In this document: positions 52,835 through 63,669 of the stretch, one piece after another | How the letters are laid out: every line of letters starts with the position of its first letter | Position numbering within the stretch: the stretch's first letter is position 1 | Origin: Flabesymbios commensalis | Lineage: Eukaryota > Annelida > Polychaeta > Terebellida > Flabelligeridae | Direction: 5' to 3' | NCBI GenBank assembly: GCA_964017125.1 | Contig: OZ024909.1 | Coordinates: 55,941,122-56,005,121 of the forward strand | Length of the DNA: 64,000 bases | Program-made: the position numbers and the translations under genes | The notes under the pieces: generated by a model | What the model was told of the DNA's origin: nothing | Seen by the model: only the letters and a program-made list of their open reading frames with translations | Database searches by the model: none

Positions 52835-54069
52835 TCCACACTGTATTGCCACATCGTTATTTAGGACAGACACTTGTGTATCTATCACTGGAATGACCCT
52901 CTAATCCTCAAAGGGTGCGATCAGAAGTATAGGATAGGCCTACATGTCATTAATAAAAAAAATCTTAAATATTTGGAAATATGCTGTTTGATTTCTTAGT
53001 ATTTTTTAGGTAATAGTTGAAGACAAATTATAATGTTAACTTATGTTTTAACTCTTTTCAAAACACGTCGGATTGCAAAAATGTAACTACATTTAGTGAT
53101 TTAATTATAGTTTATATCCAGCAATTTCTAATTTCCATCAACCAATAGTTTGGCAGTTTACAGTGCTCTAGGAGCCCAGCTATATGTGAGTTATAGTATC
53201 GGTACTTATTTTAGGCGATATTTAACAATTTTTCCTGATCCAGAACAGACTACATATAATCTGGGGCACTAAGGGTCAATTGTTTTGGTTCGTGTTCTTG
53301 TTGGTGTCTGCCAGGTTGTATCTGATGGGTTGTATAACACAATGTAAAATTTATAGCAGAAATGATAAATATAGTTTACAAGCTTAACTGTCACACTTGG
53401 CCTTTTTTACCTTCCATGGTTTGCTGAACCGCTTTGCCCCGATAGACGGGTAATAATGTTAAGAAGCGTTGCCTCAGCGCTGGGACAACGCATTGATGCA
53501 GCATTAACTTCATGTACCATGTTCATGAGCTTTGCTTCACTGGCTTGTCTGCTAAATCACAAATGTAACGTTTTCATGAATGTGGAGCCATTAGAATAAT
53601 CACTCTTTATTCAAGCTGTCCGCAACAACACATTATCATGATTATATTGTGCATAATGAATCGACACACGCCATATTCTGGTTCTCCTTTCATTTAGCGT
53701 TAACTCATAACAAGTCCGAACCATTGCTTCGTCATATCAATGATATTATCACCCTAGTGTGAGTTGTACACCATGGCTGGCCGTTAAAATGTTAATGCAT
53801 CATTAATTTTGAACACGCTTGCTCGTTACTCTGAACAAACTGAATAGCATTTAAACATGCCCTGTTGGACACGTAGTACTTGATAAATTCCACTCTCATT
53901 TACTCATGCTGCAATTCATTCATGCTATCATACACACAGAAAAAAAATCAAATTCCCTACAAAACTGATTTTAAAAATTAGCGCTATATGTAGGTTTGAA
54001 TGTATCCGTTGTCTAGATAAGACACGTATCAGCTGACTAACTAGCGAATGTGTGTGCGACAACAAATGG
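52835..54069. other. About 1.2 kb, mostly featureless
   Basis: A decayed family A-like stretch lies near 53455-53512 (AATGTTAAGAAGCGTTGCC...GGGACAACGCATTGATGCAGCATT). The rest is AT-rich and unassigned. Confidence 0.4.
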
Positions 54070-54072
54070 TAA

Positions 54073-54186
54073 CATCCCGCAAACACGATACATCGATTCA
54101 TTGTTGGGCCAATGTCGGGCCATCGTCGTAGACGGCGGACCAGCATTTGCACAGCATTGGGTCGATGTCTGGTGTTTGCTGGGTAT
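54073..54186. mobile_element. Family A palindrome
   Basis: ATCCCGCAAACACGATACATCG...CGATGTCTGGTGTTTGCTGGGTAT, centre GGGCCATCGTCGTAGACGGCGGACC. Confidence 0.88.
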
Positions 54187-54540
54187 CCAAGGGGATGAAA
54201 CGTATGGATACAAACAACATGTCATATTATGGGTTGTCACGAGGCATTTACCTCTTTTGAATGCGAAAAATGTCTCAATTATTTAGAAAGTATTTCTTCA
54301 CCAATTTTATGGCATGGCCTTAGCCGCCTGGCACACTATCTCTACGTAACGTACGAGGCGAAGTCAGGTTTCGGTGTCTTCTGTGGTGATATCCATCAGG
54401 GTAACCTTGGTGTAACCAAGTAGGTTAGGCTATATAGACAACCTCCTTGGTGTGACATGTGTAACTAAAGTTACTAGAACCTGTAGTATCCTTGGTGTAA
54501 CTTTATCATGTTCATGACAAACTTATCTTTGGAGCAACAC
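54187..54540. other. No recognisable feature
   Basis: A loose repetition of CCTTGGTGTAAC (54401-54500) is seen, about three times. No gene. Confidence 0.4.
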
Positions 54541-54653
54541 TATCCAGTAAACACGATACATTGACACAATGTTGGTTCAATGCTGGACCAGCGTCGCAGA
54601 CGCTGGGCCAATATTGAACCAAAATTGTGTCAATGTATCGTGTTTACTGGGTA
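54541..54653. mobile_element. Family A palindrome
   Basis: TATCCAGTAAACACGATACATTG...CAATGTATCGTGTTTACTGGGTA, centre GGACCAGCGTCGCAGACGCTGGGCC. Nearly perfect. Confidence 0.93.
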
Positions 54654-54892
54654 TACAGATAAAATTACGTGTACGTTTTACAAATTTGGCTTATTACCCC
54701 ATGCTATTTACAAAACGCTTGATACACAATTACAGTTTGGTGTACCTCCATCAATGAAATCTTTTGGTCACGCATGGGGGAGCACATAATTCATCTTCAA
54801 TTAGCGTATCCGTCTTGCGGTGTGCGAGCCCAGACACTTTATCTGTTATACAGCTGTACAGTTAAATGTAACGACCAGACAGTGTGAACAAA

Positions 54893-54992
54893 TGGTGGCC
54901 CGACGTTGGGCCACCATCTCCACTGTTGTACCAAGGACGTTCTATACTATATAGAACGTCCTTGGTTGTACCATCATATCGCCACCATTTTT
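54893..54992. mobile_element. Decayed family A palindrome with an inserted 37-bp palindrome
   Basis: AATGGTGGCCCGACGTTGGGCCACCATC and CCACCATTTTTGGGC are outer arms. Within them ACCAAGGACGTTCTATACTA pairs with its complement (54930-54966). Confidence 0.65.
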
Positions 54993-55085
54993 GGGCACTG
55001 ACACTGACACTGTAATAACAACGAGGTGGCTAGTTTTACGTGACCGATAATACAATGGGTATGTCGCCTGCAGGTAGGTACCTAC

Positions 55086-55196
55086 CTTGCAAACACAAGA
55101 CATTGTATTAATGTTGGGTTAATGTTTCCCCAGCGGCGTAGACGGTGGGCCGACAATGAAACAGCATTGGTCGAGGGTCTAATATTTGCTGAGATA
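55086..55196. mobile_element. Family A palindrome, diverged
   Basis: CTTGCAAACACAAGACATTG...TCTAATATTTGCTGAGA, centre CCCCAGCGGCGTAGACGGTGGGCC. Confidence 0.78.
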
Positions 55197-55203
55197 GGCA
55201 GTA

Positions 55204-55262
55204 AACAGAGCTAGTCAATTTATTGTTGGCCCACGATCCTGGCCCAACATTGGTTTAACGTA
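55204..55262. mobile_element. Decayed family A-like fragment
   Basis: TTATTGTTGGCCCACGATCCTGGCCCAACATTGGTTTAACG. Short arms only. Confidence 0.5.
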
Positions 55263-55280
55263 GCATGAGTATAGATACAA

Positions 55281-55396
55281 CACGGCAAACACAAGACAAG
55301 CTTGATATATTGATCCAATGTTGTTTTAATGGTGGGCCAGCGTCGCGCTGGCTCACCATTAAAACAACATTGGATCGATATATCGAGGTTGCTGGG
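55281..55396. mobile_element. Family A palindrome
   Basis: CACGGCAAACACAAGACAAGC, then TTGATATATTGATCCAATG...CATTGGATCGATATATCGAG. Short centre GGGCCAGCGTCGCGCTGGCTC. Confidence 0.85.
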
Positions 55397-55680
55397 AGGT
55401 AGGTGGGGGACACAGGCGCGTCCGAGACAGGTATTTGTGGTCAGTGGAGCGTGGTTGGCACACACCACAGCAGGGTGGTGGTCTCAGGTCCACTGCCCAG
55501 CCCGGCACACAAACACACACAGTCCACGCGGAGTGAGCGGTGTAGGACGCCGGCAGGGATCCCAGCTCATACCAGCCAGAGGCAGGGAGCGGTGCGCACC
55601 CTCACGCCAGGCGCAGATCCAGGAGAGATATCATAATCATATACCTGGCGTAATGCGTGGATCACAGACCTCACAGTCAA
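55397..55680 (+). other. CpG/GC-rich stretch ending at a splice donor (possible first exon)
   Basis: GC-rich against the background. It ends CAGTCAAG|GTATGTC, a good donor. The only late ATG (near 55651) would give MRGSQTSQS before the donor. This could be a 5' exon of a plus-strand gene lying to the right. No partner exon was found. Confidence 0.25.
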
Positions 55681-55995
55681 GGTATGTCTTCCGACTGACA
55701 AGCTAAGTTGCGTTTGGCCGACATCTCATATGGCACGTCATTGTAATTTCGTCCTTTTGACTGGTTTATCAGTAAGGCTCATACCCGGTTAAGTGATTTC
55801 CGTTATTGACATGAATTAGATATAATACCAGTTAGAAGTCACACACTAAATGTAGGTATCTAGGGGTGAGATTCCCAACTTGTATTAATATATTATATTA
55901 TTAACCATCTCATTCCGTTGAAAATGAGCATACAGTGAGTCTTCATCAATTATCACTCGTTATACATCTCAGTAGGTTACTCTGGCCACGATTCC
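55681..55995. other. No recognisable feature
   Basis: About 0.3 kb of unique-looking sequence. Confidence 0.4.
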
Positions 55996-56240
55996 TTAAC
56001 CCTTTCAAGCCTGAATTTACCATAGACATCTTCATCCACTACAAGCCGCGAATTGCTGTCGCAATTCTCGACTTGTAGTGAATGAAGATGACTTGATGTC
56101 GTTTAAAAATTAAAGAAAATTGCCACGTATTGGTACGGTTTCATGGAAATTTTCGTTCTTAAACCCTTGTAGTTGTAGGAAAATTGTTTTCAGGGATGTA
56201 AAATGATGCTTTAATGCATCGTGAGAGCTTAAAGGGTTAA
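55996..56240 (+). mobile_element. Family D piggyBac-type MITE, copy 4 (complete)
   Basis: TTAA at both ends. CCCTTTCAAGCCTGAATTTACC start, hairpin at 56030-56096 (CTTCATCCACTACAAGCCG and complement), body (TTTCATGGAAATTTTCGTTC, AAAATGATGCTTTAATGCAT), and GAGAGCTTAAAGGGTTAA end. This is the reference copy of family D. Confidence 0.9.
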
Positions 56241-56338
56241 TTAACTGAGATCCCATAGATCACGTAGATTATACTGTATTTTATCCATTTGAAACAGCGC
56301 GTGGCAAATTGACGAGAATTAACTTATATAATTATAAT

Positions 56339-56396
56339 AATACAAACTTCTAAAATAGCAAATACAATATTGTATTTTAGAAGGTTGTATTATATT
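56339..56396. repeat. AT-rich hairpin
   Basis: ATAATACAAACTTCTAAAAT pairs with ATTTTAGAAGGTTGTATTAT around CAAATACAATATTGT. Confidence 0.75.
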
Positions 56397-56472
56397 AGTT
56401 ATTTCTTGTGCAAGTTAGCGCCTGCCCCAGCTGACACCTCCTAACCATTCATTACGAGCCCCCGACAGCTTA

Positions 56473-56555
56473 TATCGTCGCCTCGGAGCTAAAGGATCCT
56501 ATCTGACACTCGTTAGAGTGGCAGATAGGATCATTTAGCTCCGAGGCGACGATAT
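56473..56555. mobile_element. Family F hairpin, copy 9
   Basis: TATCGTCGCCTCGGAGCTAAAGG...CTGACACTCGTTAGAGTGGCAG...GAGCTCCGAGGCGACGATAT (ends paired over about 30 bp). It shows the ATATCGTC end clearly on both sides. Confidence 0.92.
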
Positions 56556-56960
56556 GTAACACCATATAAATCAGACCCAGGCATATAGTGTAGGCCTACA
56601 TATCATGACTTGTTTCGTGCTTGATTAGATCTTATATAGACGCATGACCAGTCACGAACCACGCCGGTATTTGTCTTTTCACACACGAGCGATTTATATT
56701 TAGACATTTTTTCTAATCCGTTTGTTGGCTGTGTTTGTCCAATAACACGCCTATGAGCACGTATTTCTGAAGGTAAGAACGCACCCCGCGCGGTGCGGTC
56801 CACATGTAGCTCGACACGGTCTCTGCATTACACCGCATGTGTAAATACGCCGCCGAGCACCAGATAAAACTAAGAAAATACCTTGAAAAACATCCAGTAT
56901 TTGCTGTCTCAGTCTCTCTTGACTGTGACTGTATTATAAACTATACTGGAAGCGTCTCGT
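56556..56960. other. No firm feature
   Basis: On the minus strand GTTCTTACCTTCAG (near 56780) is a good acceptor-like site followed by about 55 open codons to a stop. On the plus strand CTGAAG|GTAAGA is a donor-like site at the same place. Neither can be confirmed. Confidence 0.2.
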
Positions 56961-57155
56961 TTAACCCTTTCAGCGCGGCGACCGACTTTAGACGTCAGAA
57001 TCTGACGTCTAAAGTCGATCCCCGCACTGAAAGAGTAAAATAGGTATAATGTCATAGGTATTCAAATGAAGCGGAAAGTCCTAACTATAAGTCATTTATC
57101 ATGTTTATGACTATTTCAAATTGATAAGAACTCAATAAAAATATTGCGGCGTTTA
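56961..57155 (-). mobile_element. Family B MITE, copy 20, half hairpin
   Basis: TTAACCCTTTCAGCGCGGCGACC, a simple rather than nested GACGTC hairpin (56983-57022), body, and ATATTGCGGCGTTTATG end. Confidence 0.75.
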
Positions 57156-57167
57156 TGTACATACAGG

Positions 57168-57242
57168 ACGTATGTCATTCGTATGTCGTCCGTATGTCTT
57201 CCGTATGTCATATGCCTAGTTCACGATCGCTATGTGACATAC
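57168..57242. repeat. Short tandem repeat of CGTATGTC
   Basis: CGTATGTCATT, CGTATGTCGTC, CGTATGTCTTC and CGTATGTCAT follow one another. The complement GACATACGGACATAC lies 20 bp downstream, giving a hairpin option. Confidence 0.75.
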
Positions 57243-57365
57243 GGACATACAGCCTGAAGTTATATTAGGAGGAAATCTAGACGATATATGCAAACACGTG
57301 CATGCTATCTGGCTTCTTTATTTTGAAATCTGAACCGGAAATTTATTTTTGTGCGGACCACAACT

Positions 57366-57446
57366 ATGCAGTTCGAAGGCAAACAGCAGTAACTGCTTAC
57401 TTTTCAAGTCAGCAGTAACTGTCTTTTGCTTTCGCGAACCGCAATA
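57366..57446. repeat. Imperfect inverted repeat
   Basis: GCAGTTCGAAGGCAAACAGCAGTAACTG pairs imperfectly with CAGTAACTGTCTTTTGCTTTCGCGAACCGC. AGCAGTAACTG is also directly repeated. Confidence 0.6.
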
Positions 57447-57959
57447 TGCTACCTGCTATAAGGCGCGATCTCGTGGCGTGTTGTACTGTACATGTAGTAT
57501 GTACATTATGTACATTATGACGTAATTCTAAATAATGCGCAGTACCACACCTCTTTTTACTACATTATAATGATATTATATGTTTAGCTGCATACCATGC
57601 ATATCATGTAGACACCCGGACACCCGCTTAGAATCCCGAGAGACGGATGTTGGCCATGTGTTCCAAACTGTTCAATGGAATCAAATGTGCAATGCTGACT
57701 AGTATAATATAGTGCACTAAGACCTGTACAAACGAGCATTTAAATTTTTCGAAAAAAGTAATACACAATCTCGACTGTGGGCTTCCTCTGATACTGCCAC
57801 AAAATACAGAAAATGACGTAAAAAAAAACAATTTACACGCTCTCCAGGTTTGTGGAGTGTCGATTGAAAGTAAACATCTGTATCTGTTAATCATGTTAAT
57901 TTAACAATGTTACATGGATATCAAACAGGTGGATTTTGAAAGGCAAATAAGGGGATAAT
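57447..57959. other. No recognisable feature
   Basis: About 0.5 kb with repeated GTACATTATGTACATTATG words at 57500-57520 only. Confidence 0.4.
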
Positions 57960-58047
57960 TTATCCTGTCCCGCCCATGTTTAAGGGACGTATCCGCCACT
58001 GTATACAGTGGTGGATACGTCTCTTTAACATCCACGCGGATGATATC
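57960..58047. mobile_element. Family F hairpin, copy 10
   Basis: GTTTAAGGGACGTATCCGCCACTGTATACAGTGGTGGATACGTCTCTTTAAC, with worn ATCCTGTCCCGC / GCGGATGATA ends. Confidence 0.85.
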
Positions 58048-58106
58048 TTATTATATAACTAATTCCTGTGAAATAACCATGCATTAATGATTACCTAAGT
58101 ACTGGG

Positions 58107-58160
58107 CAAACGTTATTGCGACGTTGAATAACGTCGCAATAACGTCATGTGCCCAGTGGG
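58107..58160. repeat. Hairpin, family A-like remnant
   Basis: TGGGCAAACGTTATTGCGACG pairs with CGTCGCAATAACGTCATGTGCCCA around TTGAATAA. Confidence 0.75.
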
Positions 58161-58755
58161 TACATTACCGTATTCGCACAGTCTATTGGAGGGAGTAACA
58201 ATATCTGTGAACATTACTCATAATTAAGCTGATTGCTTGTAAGTGCGCACGCTGTTTAACTCGATCATCGCCAATGAGCAAGCAAATCCCCAGTGGAAGT
58301 GCCGGGGTGGAAGCGAGGTAATTTTATTTGGATGCCGGAAGGCATTACCACAGCTATTGTATCGGGACGTATATACTGTGTGATGTGATTATTAAACATG
58401 TCTGGTACCAGTGTGGTACAAAGAAGAGCAAAGCTTTAAATGTTTTATCTCACTAACTTCTACTATAGGTTTTGTTTCTATAAGCAGTATTGTCAGGAAG
58501 AAAAGTCGAGCTTCATGGATCCGAGATTCCATAAAAGGACACCTGTGAGCCTGGACGGTGATTAATAATATCTTAAATGGATAATCCACCAATGGCTATT
58601 AGGCCTATAAGCCTTGAACGCCAACTTGAATGATTTACAACTTGAAGCGGGTGAAGAATTCAATAATTCATATTACTGCCTGTAAATACATATTTATTTG
58701 AATTGAGAGACAAAAGTTGCCATTATTGTCGATTAAACACAGCTATATCTCCCGT
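58161..58755. other. Mostly featureless; family C words
   Basis: TTACAACTTGAAGCGGGTGAAGAATT (58633-58658) is a right arm of a family C hairpin. Nothing else recognised. Confidence 0.4.
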
Positions 58756-58864
58756 CCCAGTAAACACAAAACATTTGTATAACATTTGCACAACGTCGGC
58801 CCAACGTCTTCGACGTTGGGCCAACATTGTACAAATGTTATTCAAATGTTTTGTGTTTACTGGG
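58756..58864. mobile_element. Family A palindrome, TTTGTATAACA subfamily
   Basis: CCCAGTAAACACAAAACATTTG...CAAATGTTTTGTGTTTACTGGG, centre GGCCCAACGTCTTCGACGTTGGGCC. Nearly perfect. Confidence 0.94.
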
Positions 58865-59680
58865 GTGAACTATTACCTGATATGCTGATAAAAATGTGTC
58901 TGGGCGAGTATAGTCGCGCTTGCCACCCAAAGGATTAACGTTTAAACCGATCAGTTACATTTCAATTGCTCAGCATGGGGAGACATAGCTGTGTACAGCT
59001 ACATGTATATCATGAAAATATATGAATTATTCATGCTTAACAGTCCAAAATACCAGGGAAAAATTGTGCATTAGCAATTTTCTCTTCTGAGGTTTAACTT
59101 GCTAGACATCCTTATCATTGATGTATAAATATTTGGCTAATAAATTAGAAAATTGATTAGCAGATGTGCAGATTTACATAGCATGTTGCTATGCGATACC
59201 GAACAATTATTTCCCTGAATACTGGCTGAATTCCAACTTATCTGTCATGAAATCTGAGTGATTGAATTATTTATAAGTGATAGAATACACTAGATAACTT
59301 GTTATAATGAGTTACCCGGTCATGAAACACAAAACAAATTTAAAGGTTTTTGATCAGTCAAGCCGACTAGCTCTCGCAGTCCCTGACAAGGCCAGAAAAA
59401 GTCATAAGGATTACGTTTGTATCAGTCCTCAATTCGGGGGAAAATTGGAAAAAATGTCGAATGTTATGAGTTCTACCCTAATAATCATCGGAAAGATAAC
59501 ACCATCTTTCGTCCTTCCGCCGGAAAATTGCCCGAGCGAATATGCATCAATTTCCATTGTCTCCCGTAACATTTGTGCCGGAGTGTCAAGAGGGGATACA
59601 TGTAGGATGAGCGTAGAAGGCAAGACGGGGCAGGTAGGCACGACGGAGGAGCGGCTTCACTGGGAGGGCTGTACATCTCT
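58865..59680. other. No firm feature
   Basis: A plus-strand frame of 165 codons begins at 59307 and runs into the palindrome at 59681. Its translation has no recognisable domain and its last third is the palindrome, so it is not called as a gene. Confidence 0.35.
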
Positions 59681-59745
59681 CCCAGAGACGGCCCGATGCG
59701 GGCCCAACGGCGAAGACGTTGGGCCCGCATCGGGCCGTTTCTGGG
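59681..59745. repeat. GC-rich palindrome related to family A
   Basis: CCCAGAGACGGCCCGATGCGGGCCC...GGGCCCGCATCGGGCCGTTTCTGGG, centre AACGGCGAAGACGTT. It has the family A centre but unusually GC-rich arms and short ends. Confidence 0.88.
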
Positions 59746-59841
59746 CCGTCCTCGGGTGTCTGCGCGGAATGGGATCGACGGGATTACCCACTGTGAATAT
59801 ATAATCCAGCTTGTAAGGCGCAGAGGATTACCGCTGGATCC

Positions 59842-59956
59842 TATCCCGGCAAACACGAGACATGAAACCAATGTTGGGTTGATGTTGGCCCACCGTTTAC
59901 GACGTCGGCCCAACATCAACACAACATTGGTTCAATGTTTGGTGTTTCCTGGGATA
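59842..59956. mobile_element. Family A palindrome
   Basis: TATCCCGGCAAACACGAGACATG...AATGTTTGGTGTTTCCTGGGATA, centre GGCCCACCGTTTACGACGTCGGCCC. Confidence 0.9.
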
Positions 59957-59991
59957 TGTCTTTGTGGAGGGGCACCGTGTCCTGACAGCCA

Positions 59992-60102
59992 CCCCAGCAA
60001 ACACATGACATTGAATCAATGTTGGGTAAATGTTGGCCCGCCGGCTACGCCGGCGGCCCAACATTGACCCAACATTGATTCAATGTCTCGTAATTGCTGA
60101 GA
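59992..60102. mobile_element. Family A palindrome
   Basis: CCCCAGCAAACACATGACATTG...CAATGTCTCGTAATTGCTGAG. The centre GGCCCGCCGGCTACGCCGGCGGCCC is a GC-rich variant. Confidence 0.9.
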
Positions 60103-60190
60103 CGGAATCCCTATCCCTATGTCCGGGCTATCCCCACATTCTCAGGCGGGAAACGAATTGGCCAGTCAGGCGCCGGGCGGGCTAAGTGAA

Positions 60191-60297
60191 TATCGTCATA
60201 TCCTGGGGATTAAAACGTAGTATATGCCACTTCACTGCTAGATATTTATCACTTCAGTGCTAGATATGACATTTTAATTCCCAGAGGACGATATAAT
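60191..60297. mobile_element. Family F-like hairpin, copy 11, diverged
   Basis: ATATCGTCATATCCTGGGGATTAAAA and ATTTTAATTCCCAGAGGACGATAT are the ends. The middle (GCCACTTCACTGCTAGATAT, CACTTCAGTGCTAGATATGA) is rearranged with an internal direct repeat. Confidence 0.75.
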
Positions 60298-60605
60298 ATG
60301 TCAGCTGCGTTATATCTGCGTGTTAATATTGTACACGTCAAGTCATTCAACCCTTTTATTTTAATAGATCACTGTAAAAGATCACGTGTATTAGCTTTCA
60401 ACCATAGTTGGTAACTCAATATTATATGTCCACGTGCAGCCTTGAATCACAGCAAAAACACAAGGCTTTGCGTGGATAAAAAATACTTGTTTCACTGATC
60501 CATAGTGTGTTAAATCACAGCGCATCTCAGTCAGATAAAGTTAAATTTAGTTGATTAAAAGCGCAGTGACTCTGCAGCATATATATATGCTTGGAGGGGA
60601 AATAT
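60298..60605. other. No recognisable feature
   Basis: About 0.3 kb of AT-rich sequence. Confidence 0.4.
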
Positions 60606-60680
60606 CCTGGGCAAGGGATTCGCACCAAAGTCCCCAGGCTATCGCCACCTTGGGGGTTCGGGTGCGAGTCCCTGCCCAGA
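60606..60680. repeat. Hairpin whose arms resemble tRNA T-arms
   Basis: CCTGGGCAAGGGATTCGCACC pairs with GGTGCGAGTCCCTGCCCAG over about 20 bp with a 33-bp loop. Each strand contains a B-box-like GGTGCGARTCCC word. No A box or full cloverleaf was found, so it is not called as a tRNA gene. Confidence 0.65.
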
Positions 60681-61386
60681 GATGCGAGAGGACAGTGCTT
60701 AGATTAATGTGGAGTATAATAAATGGAGACTCTCAGAACGGGTCATGTTTGTAGAGCTAAATGAACGAGTTACATTATGCACAGGAGCTGTATATTTTCT
60801 GCTCAGGTTGGCAACGCTGCAAATTGTCTACTTTATATACCCGGCACTGCATCATGTCACAGCACTCGGTTGTGCCTCCCTGCTTTAGTACCGAGTGAAG
60901 TCGATAAAAATCAACGACGGTATCACAACTTTTCCACCGAACTCGTGCAAGCCGACGTAATGTATACATATATATATATACATCAAAGTGTTAGTTTTTT
61001 TCCCGCGGGGCCTGCATACAAGTATACGGACGATGATTTCTATTGACGTGGCAATCAACACTTGTGGCACCTTCATTATTTTCGGATCCGTCCGTAACCG
61101 TTATCATAATACCTGTTTGTAATGTATATCTCCAGTGGCATGACACCACACTCGGTTTTGAAAGTTGGTGGGACAGTTGAAAACTTACGAAATAAAAATT
61201 AAAGTCGTTTGACATTCAATTTGTCGCAATAAAGAAGTGAATGAATAATAAAGGTGGTCCACAGTGCACCAATATCAGGCTACAGTATACCCAGAAGGCA
61301 CCGCGCGGGTTATAAGCATGCCTGCTTATGTTTAATAAATTGAGTTATTCACCAGGTGGTGTGCATCTTCTCCAGTGGACTGAACG
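60681..61386. other. About 0.7 kb without recognised features
   Basis: Unique-looking sequence with a short (TA)n run at 60970-60980. Confidence 0.45.
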
Positions 61387-61630
61387 CCTAACCCTTGTCC
61401 TGCTATATGCTATACATGTACGGGTTTAAACATGTTTTAGATCAATAGAAATATCACTCGATTTGATCAAATAGTTTTTGGTAGATGCTAAGTGAATCCA
61501 ATAAATTCAATAATTCAGTCTTTTTCATAAATAGTAATAGTTTTCGTCATTTGAAGCTGGAAATTGCGTTAGCAATTCCAGCTTCAAATGACGAAAAATA
61601 CAAATGAAACAATTCAGCAGGACAAGGGTG
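61387..61630 (+). mobile_element. Family E piggyBac-type MITE, complete copy
   Basis: CTAACCCTTGTCCTGCTATATGC at the left and TTCAGCAGGACAAGGGTGT at the right are perfect 14-bp inverted repeats (CCCTTGTCCTGCT). The hairpin at 61548-61596 is CATTTGAAGCTGGAAATTGC with its complement. Target bases are worn (CTAA / TGTC). Confidence 0.85.
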
Positions 61631-62387
61631 TCCCGTGGCCACAATGGATTAACTGTCACCGTAGAATACAATAATTAACACATCAAATGACCAGTCACCA
61701 CCATAATTTAACACATGTGGTCATTCATACCGTTGACCGAATGTGAACATTAGCAATATTTATTATCCAATCAAAACCCTGCCAAACATATAGACGTAGG
61801 TTGAGCGGTAGCAAAATTCGTCTTGACATCGGCCCAATGTTGAACAAGTGCCTCACTTCTTGGGCATCACCCAAGGACCTGACAATAACCAAGCAGTGAT
61901 TGTGTCCCAAAAGTCATAAAACGACTGGCTGCGTCGTGTCAAATATGGGTGCCACACAAAAGACGAGGATATGGAATAAATTATAGCCTCGTGCAGAGGA
62001 AGATTTTAGTTCCCGTTGCACCACGTCATTCCCATACGCATTGCTGATCTAACAAATACAAATAAGTATTTATAAGTATTATTTTCAAATGAAATCGTTC
62101 ATAAAGTCCAGTTTCAATTTTTTCAATTTAGTTATATTAAAAAAAGCGATTTTAAACACCCAAACGTTCTATTCAACACTCTTAACCACCAAGCTATTCA
62201 TTTGGAATTTTCACCCACTGAAAGTCTCATTCACTGACGTGAAGTGATTGAAAATCTGCCACTTTTTTATTCAAAATGCAAGTCCAATCACTATTAAAAT
62301 TCACGCTTGAAAAGGCTAATGAAAGCTTCAAAAATATATATATGTATATTATAGAGGGGATATTAAAAGGGATGAGTCGAGCGTGGC
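61631..62387. other. Worn repeats only
   Basis: A decayed family A-like stretch lies at 61800-61860 (CTTGACATCGGCCCAATGTTG). A degenerate family C-like hairpin lies near 62205-62256 (TTTTCACCCACTGAAAGTC ... GTGAAGTGATTGAAAAT). Confidence 0.4.
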
Positions 62388-62618
62388 TTCACCCTTAAAG
62401 CGCTGATTTTTTTAAAAAAAGGCCAAAGGGAATTTTTCAATTTGAAATCATCATAACTGTCTTAGCCAGCTCATTTGAATACCTATGTTATGGGTCTACG
62501 GCCAGTAGAAATATTGTTTACTCTTACAGTACGGGGATCGACTTTAGTCGTCAGAATCTGACGTCTACAGACGTCAGATTCTGACGACTAAAGTCGATCC
62601 CCGCGCTGTAAGGGTTGA
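62388..62618 (+). mobile_element. Family B piggyBac-type MITE, copy 21
   Basis: TCACCCTTAAAGCGCTGATTTTT start and GCGCTGTAAGGGTTGA end. The hairpin at 62530-62603 has arms CGGGGATCGACTTTAGTCGTC and complement. The inner GTCGTC / GACGAC change is matched in both arms. Confidence 0.82.
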
Positions 62619-62647
62619 GGTTATTATTCCGGCTCTTTTCATGCAGC

Positions 62648-63011
62648 GTGGTAGAGGTTATAAAGCATGGCACCAGACGACAGGCCTGCGTGACACATTG
62701 AATTAGTCTGTTTGCAATGAGGAGATCGCAATGATCCAACCAGAGCTGTAAGTTTACAAAACAGCTCTACAGTAATTGACTGCGCATCCAGCGTGACCAT
62801 AATACTGTAAACCCGTATTAACCCTTGAAACGCTGAAATGTTTTATACATGCCAAGAGACCAAAGGGTTCTTATCAATTTGAAATCGTCGTAAATGTCTT
62901 AGTTAGCTCTTTGTGCTTCATCTGAATACACACATGTATGGTAAGGGTGTACGGCCATTATACATATTTTAAACTTTCAGTGCGGGGATCGACTTTAGAC
63001 GTCAGAATCTA
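62648..63011 (+). repeat. Direct duplication, first copy
   Basis: GAGGTTATAAAGCATGGCACC to the truncated family B element matches 63670-64000 with an offset of about 1,022 bp. Confidence 0.9.
62818..63011 (+). mobile_element. Family B MITE, copy 22, truncated in the hairpin
   Basis: TTAACCCTTGAAACGCTGAAATG start and body to ACTTTAGACGTCAGAATCTAACAGG, where the match stops in the first hairpin arm. Confidence 0.75.
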
Positions 63012-63280
63012 ACAGGTATTGGACGCCCAAATTTAAAATTGTATAAATGCTGTAAAATGAAGGCAGCATGTTCAAATTAAAATCTACATGTTGCCTCGGG
63101 TGAGCTAAAATTGAAGGGGAACACCAGTTCACGTTCTATTGACTTACACATGCCGAGCATTGGGTTCATAAGCTCAGTGTATTTATAATAAGGATATATA
63201 CGACGCGGTCAGTTTACGTTCACATCACCTTTTTCAGTCTGCGCAAAAGTCACGACCGTCGTTATTTAACCGAAATACTC

Positions 63281-63376
63281 ACTACACAACGTCAATGTTG
63301 GATCACTGTTGGTCCAGCGTCTACGCCGCTGGCCCAACAGTGATCCAACATCGGGTGAATATATCCTGTTTGCTGA
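63281..63376. mobile_element. Family A-like palindrome
   Basis: CACTACACAACGTCAATGTTGGATCACTGTTGG...CCAACAGTGATCCAACATCG, centre GTCCAGCGTCTACGCCGCTGGCC, followed by CCTGTTTGCTG. Confidence 0.82.
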
Positions 63377-63669
63377 ATAAAGGTTAGGTCGCACGGCGGG
63401 TTTTCAACTGTACATCTCACTTTTTATTCCGTAGTATTTGACAGTCAATCAACAGATCAACTCCAGTGCGATAGTTCTGTGCAAAAATACTCAGCCCGTT
63501 AGCTATCATGTTCTTGAGTTGACTGCTAATAGGAAACAGTTAACCATGATGTTGACCTAATCAGTAAACGATACCCAGGTTGAGCCGGAATAACAAACAA
63601 GCCACGTGATCAAATATCCCCATTAAAATATAACGGTCAACAGATTGTGAAACGACCAGGGTCTACAGG
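63377..63669. other. No recognisable feature
   Basis: Unique-looking sequence between the palindrome and the second duplicate. Confidence 0.4.

Noticed and set aside
59307-59804. A 165-codon plus-strand frame
   Set aside because: No recognisable domain, a last third made of a GC-rich palindrome, and no splice or homology support.
60606-60680. tRNA gene
   Set aside because: A B-box-like word and a hairpin are present, but no A box, acceptor pairing or anticodon arm can be built.
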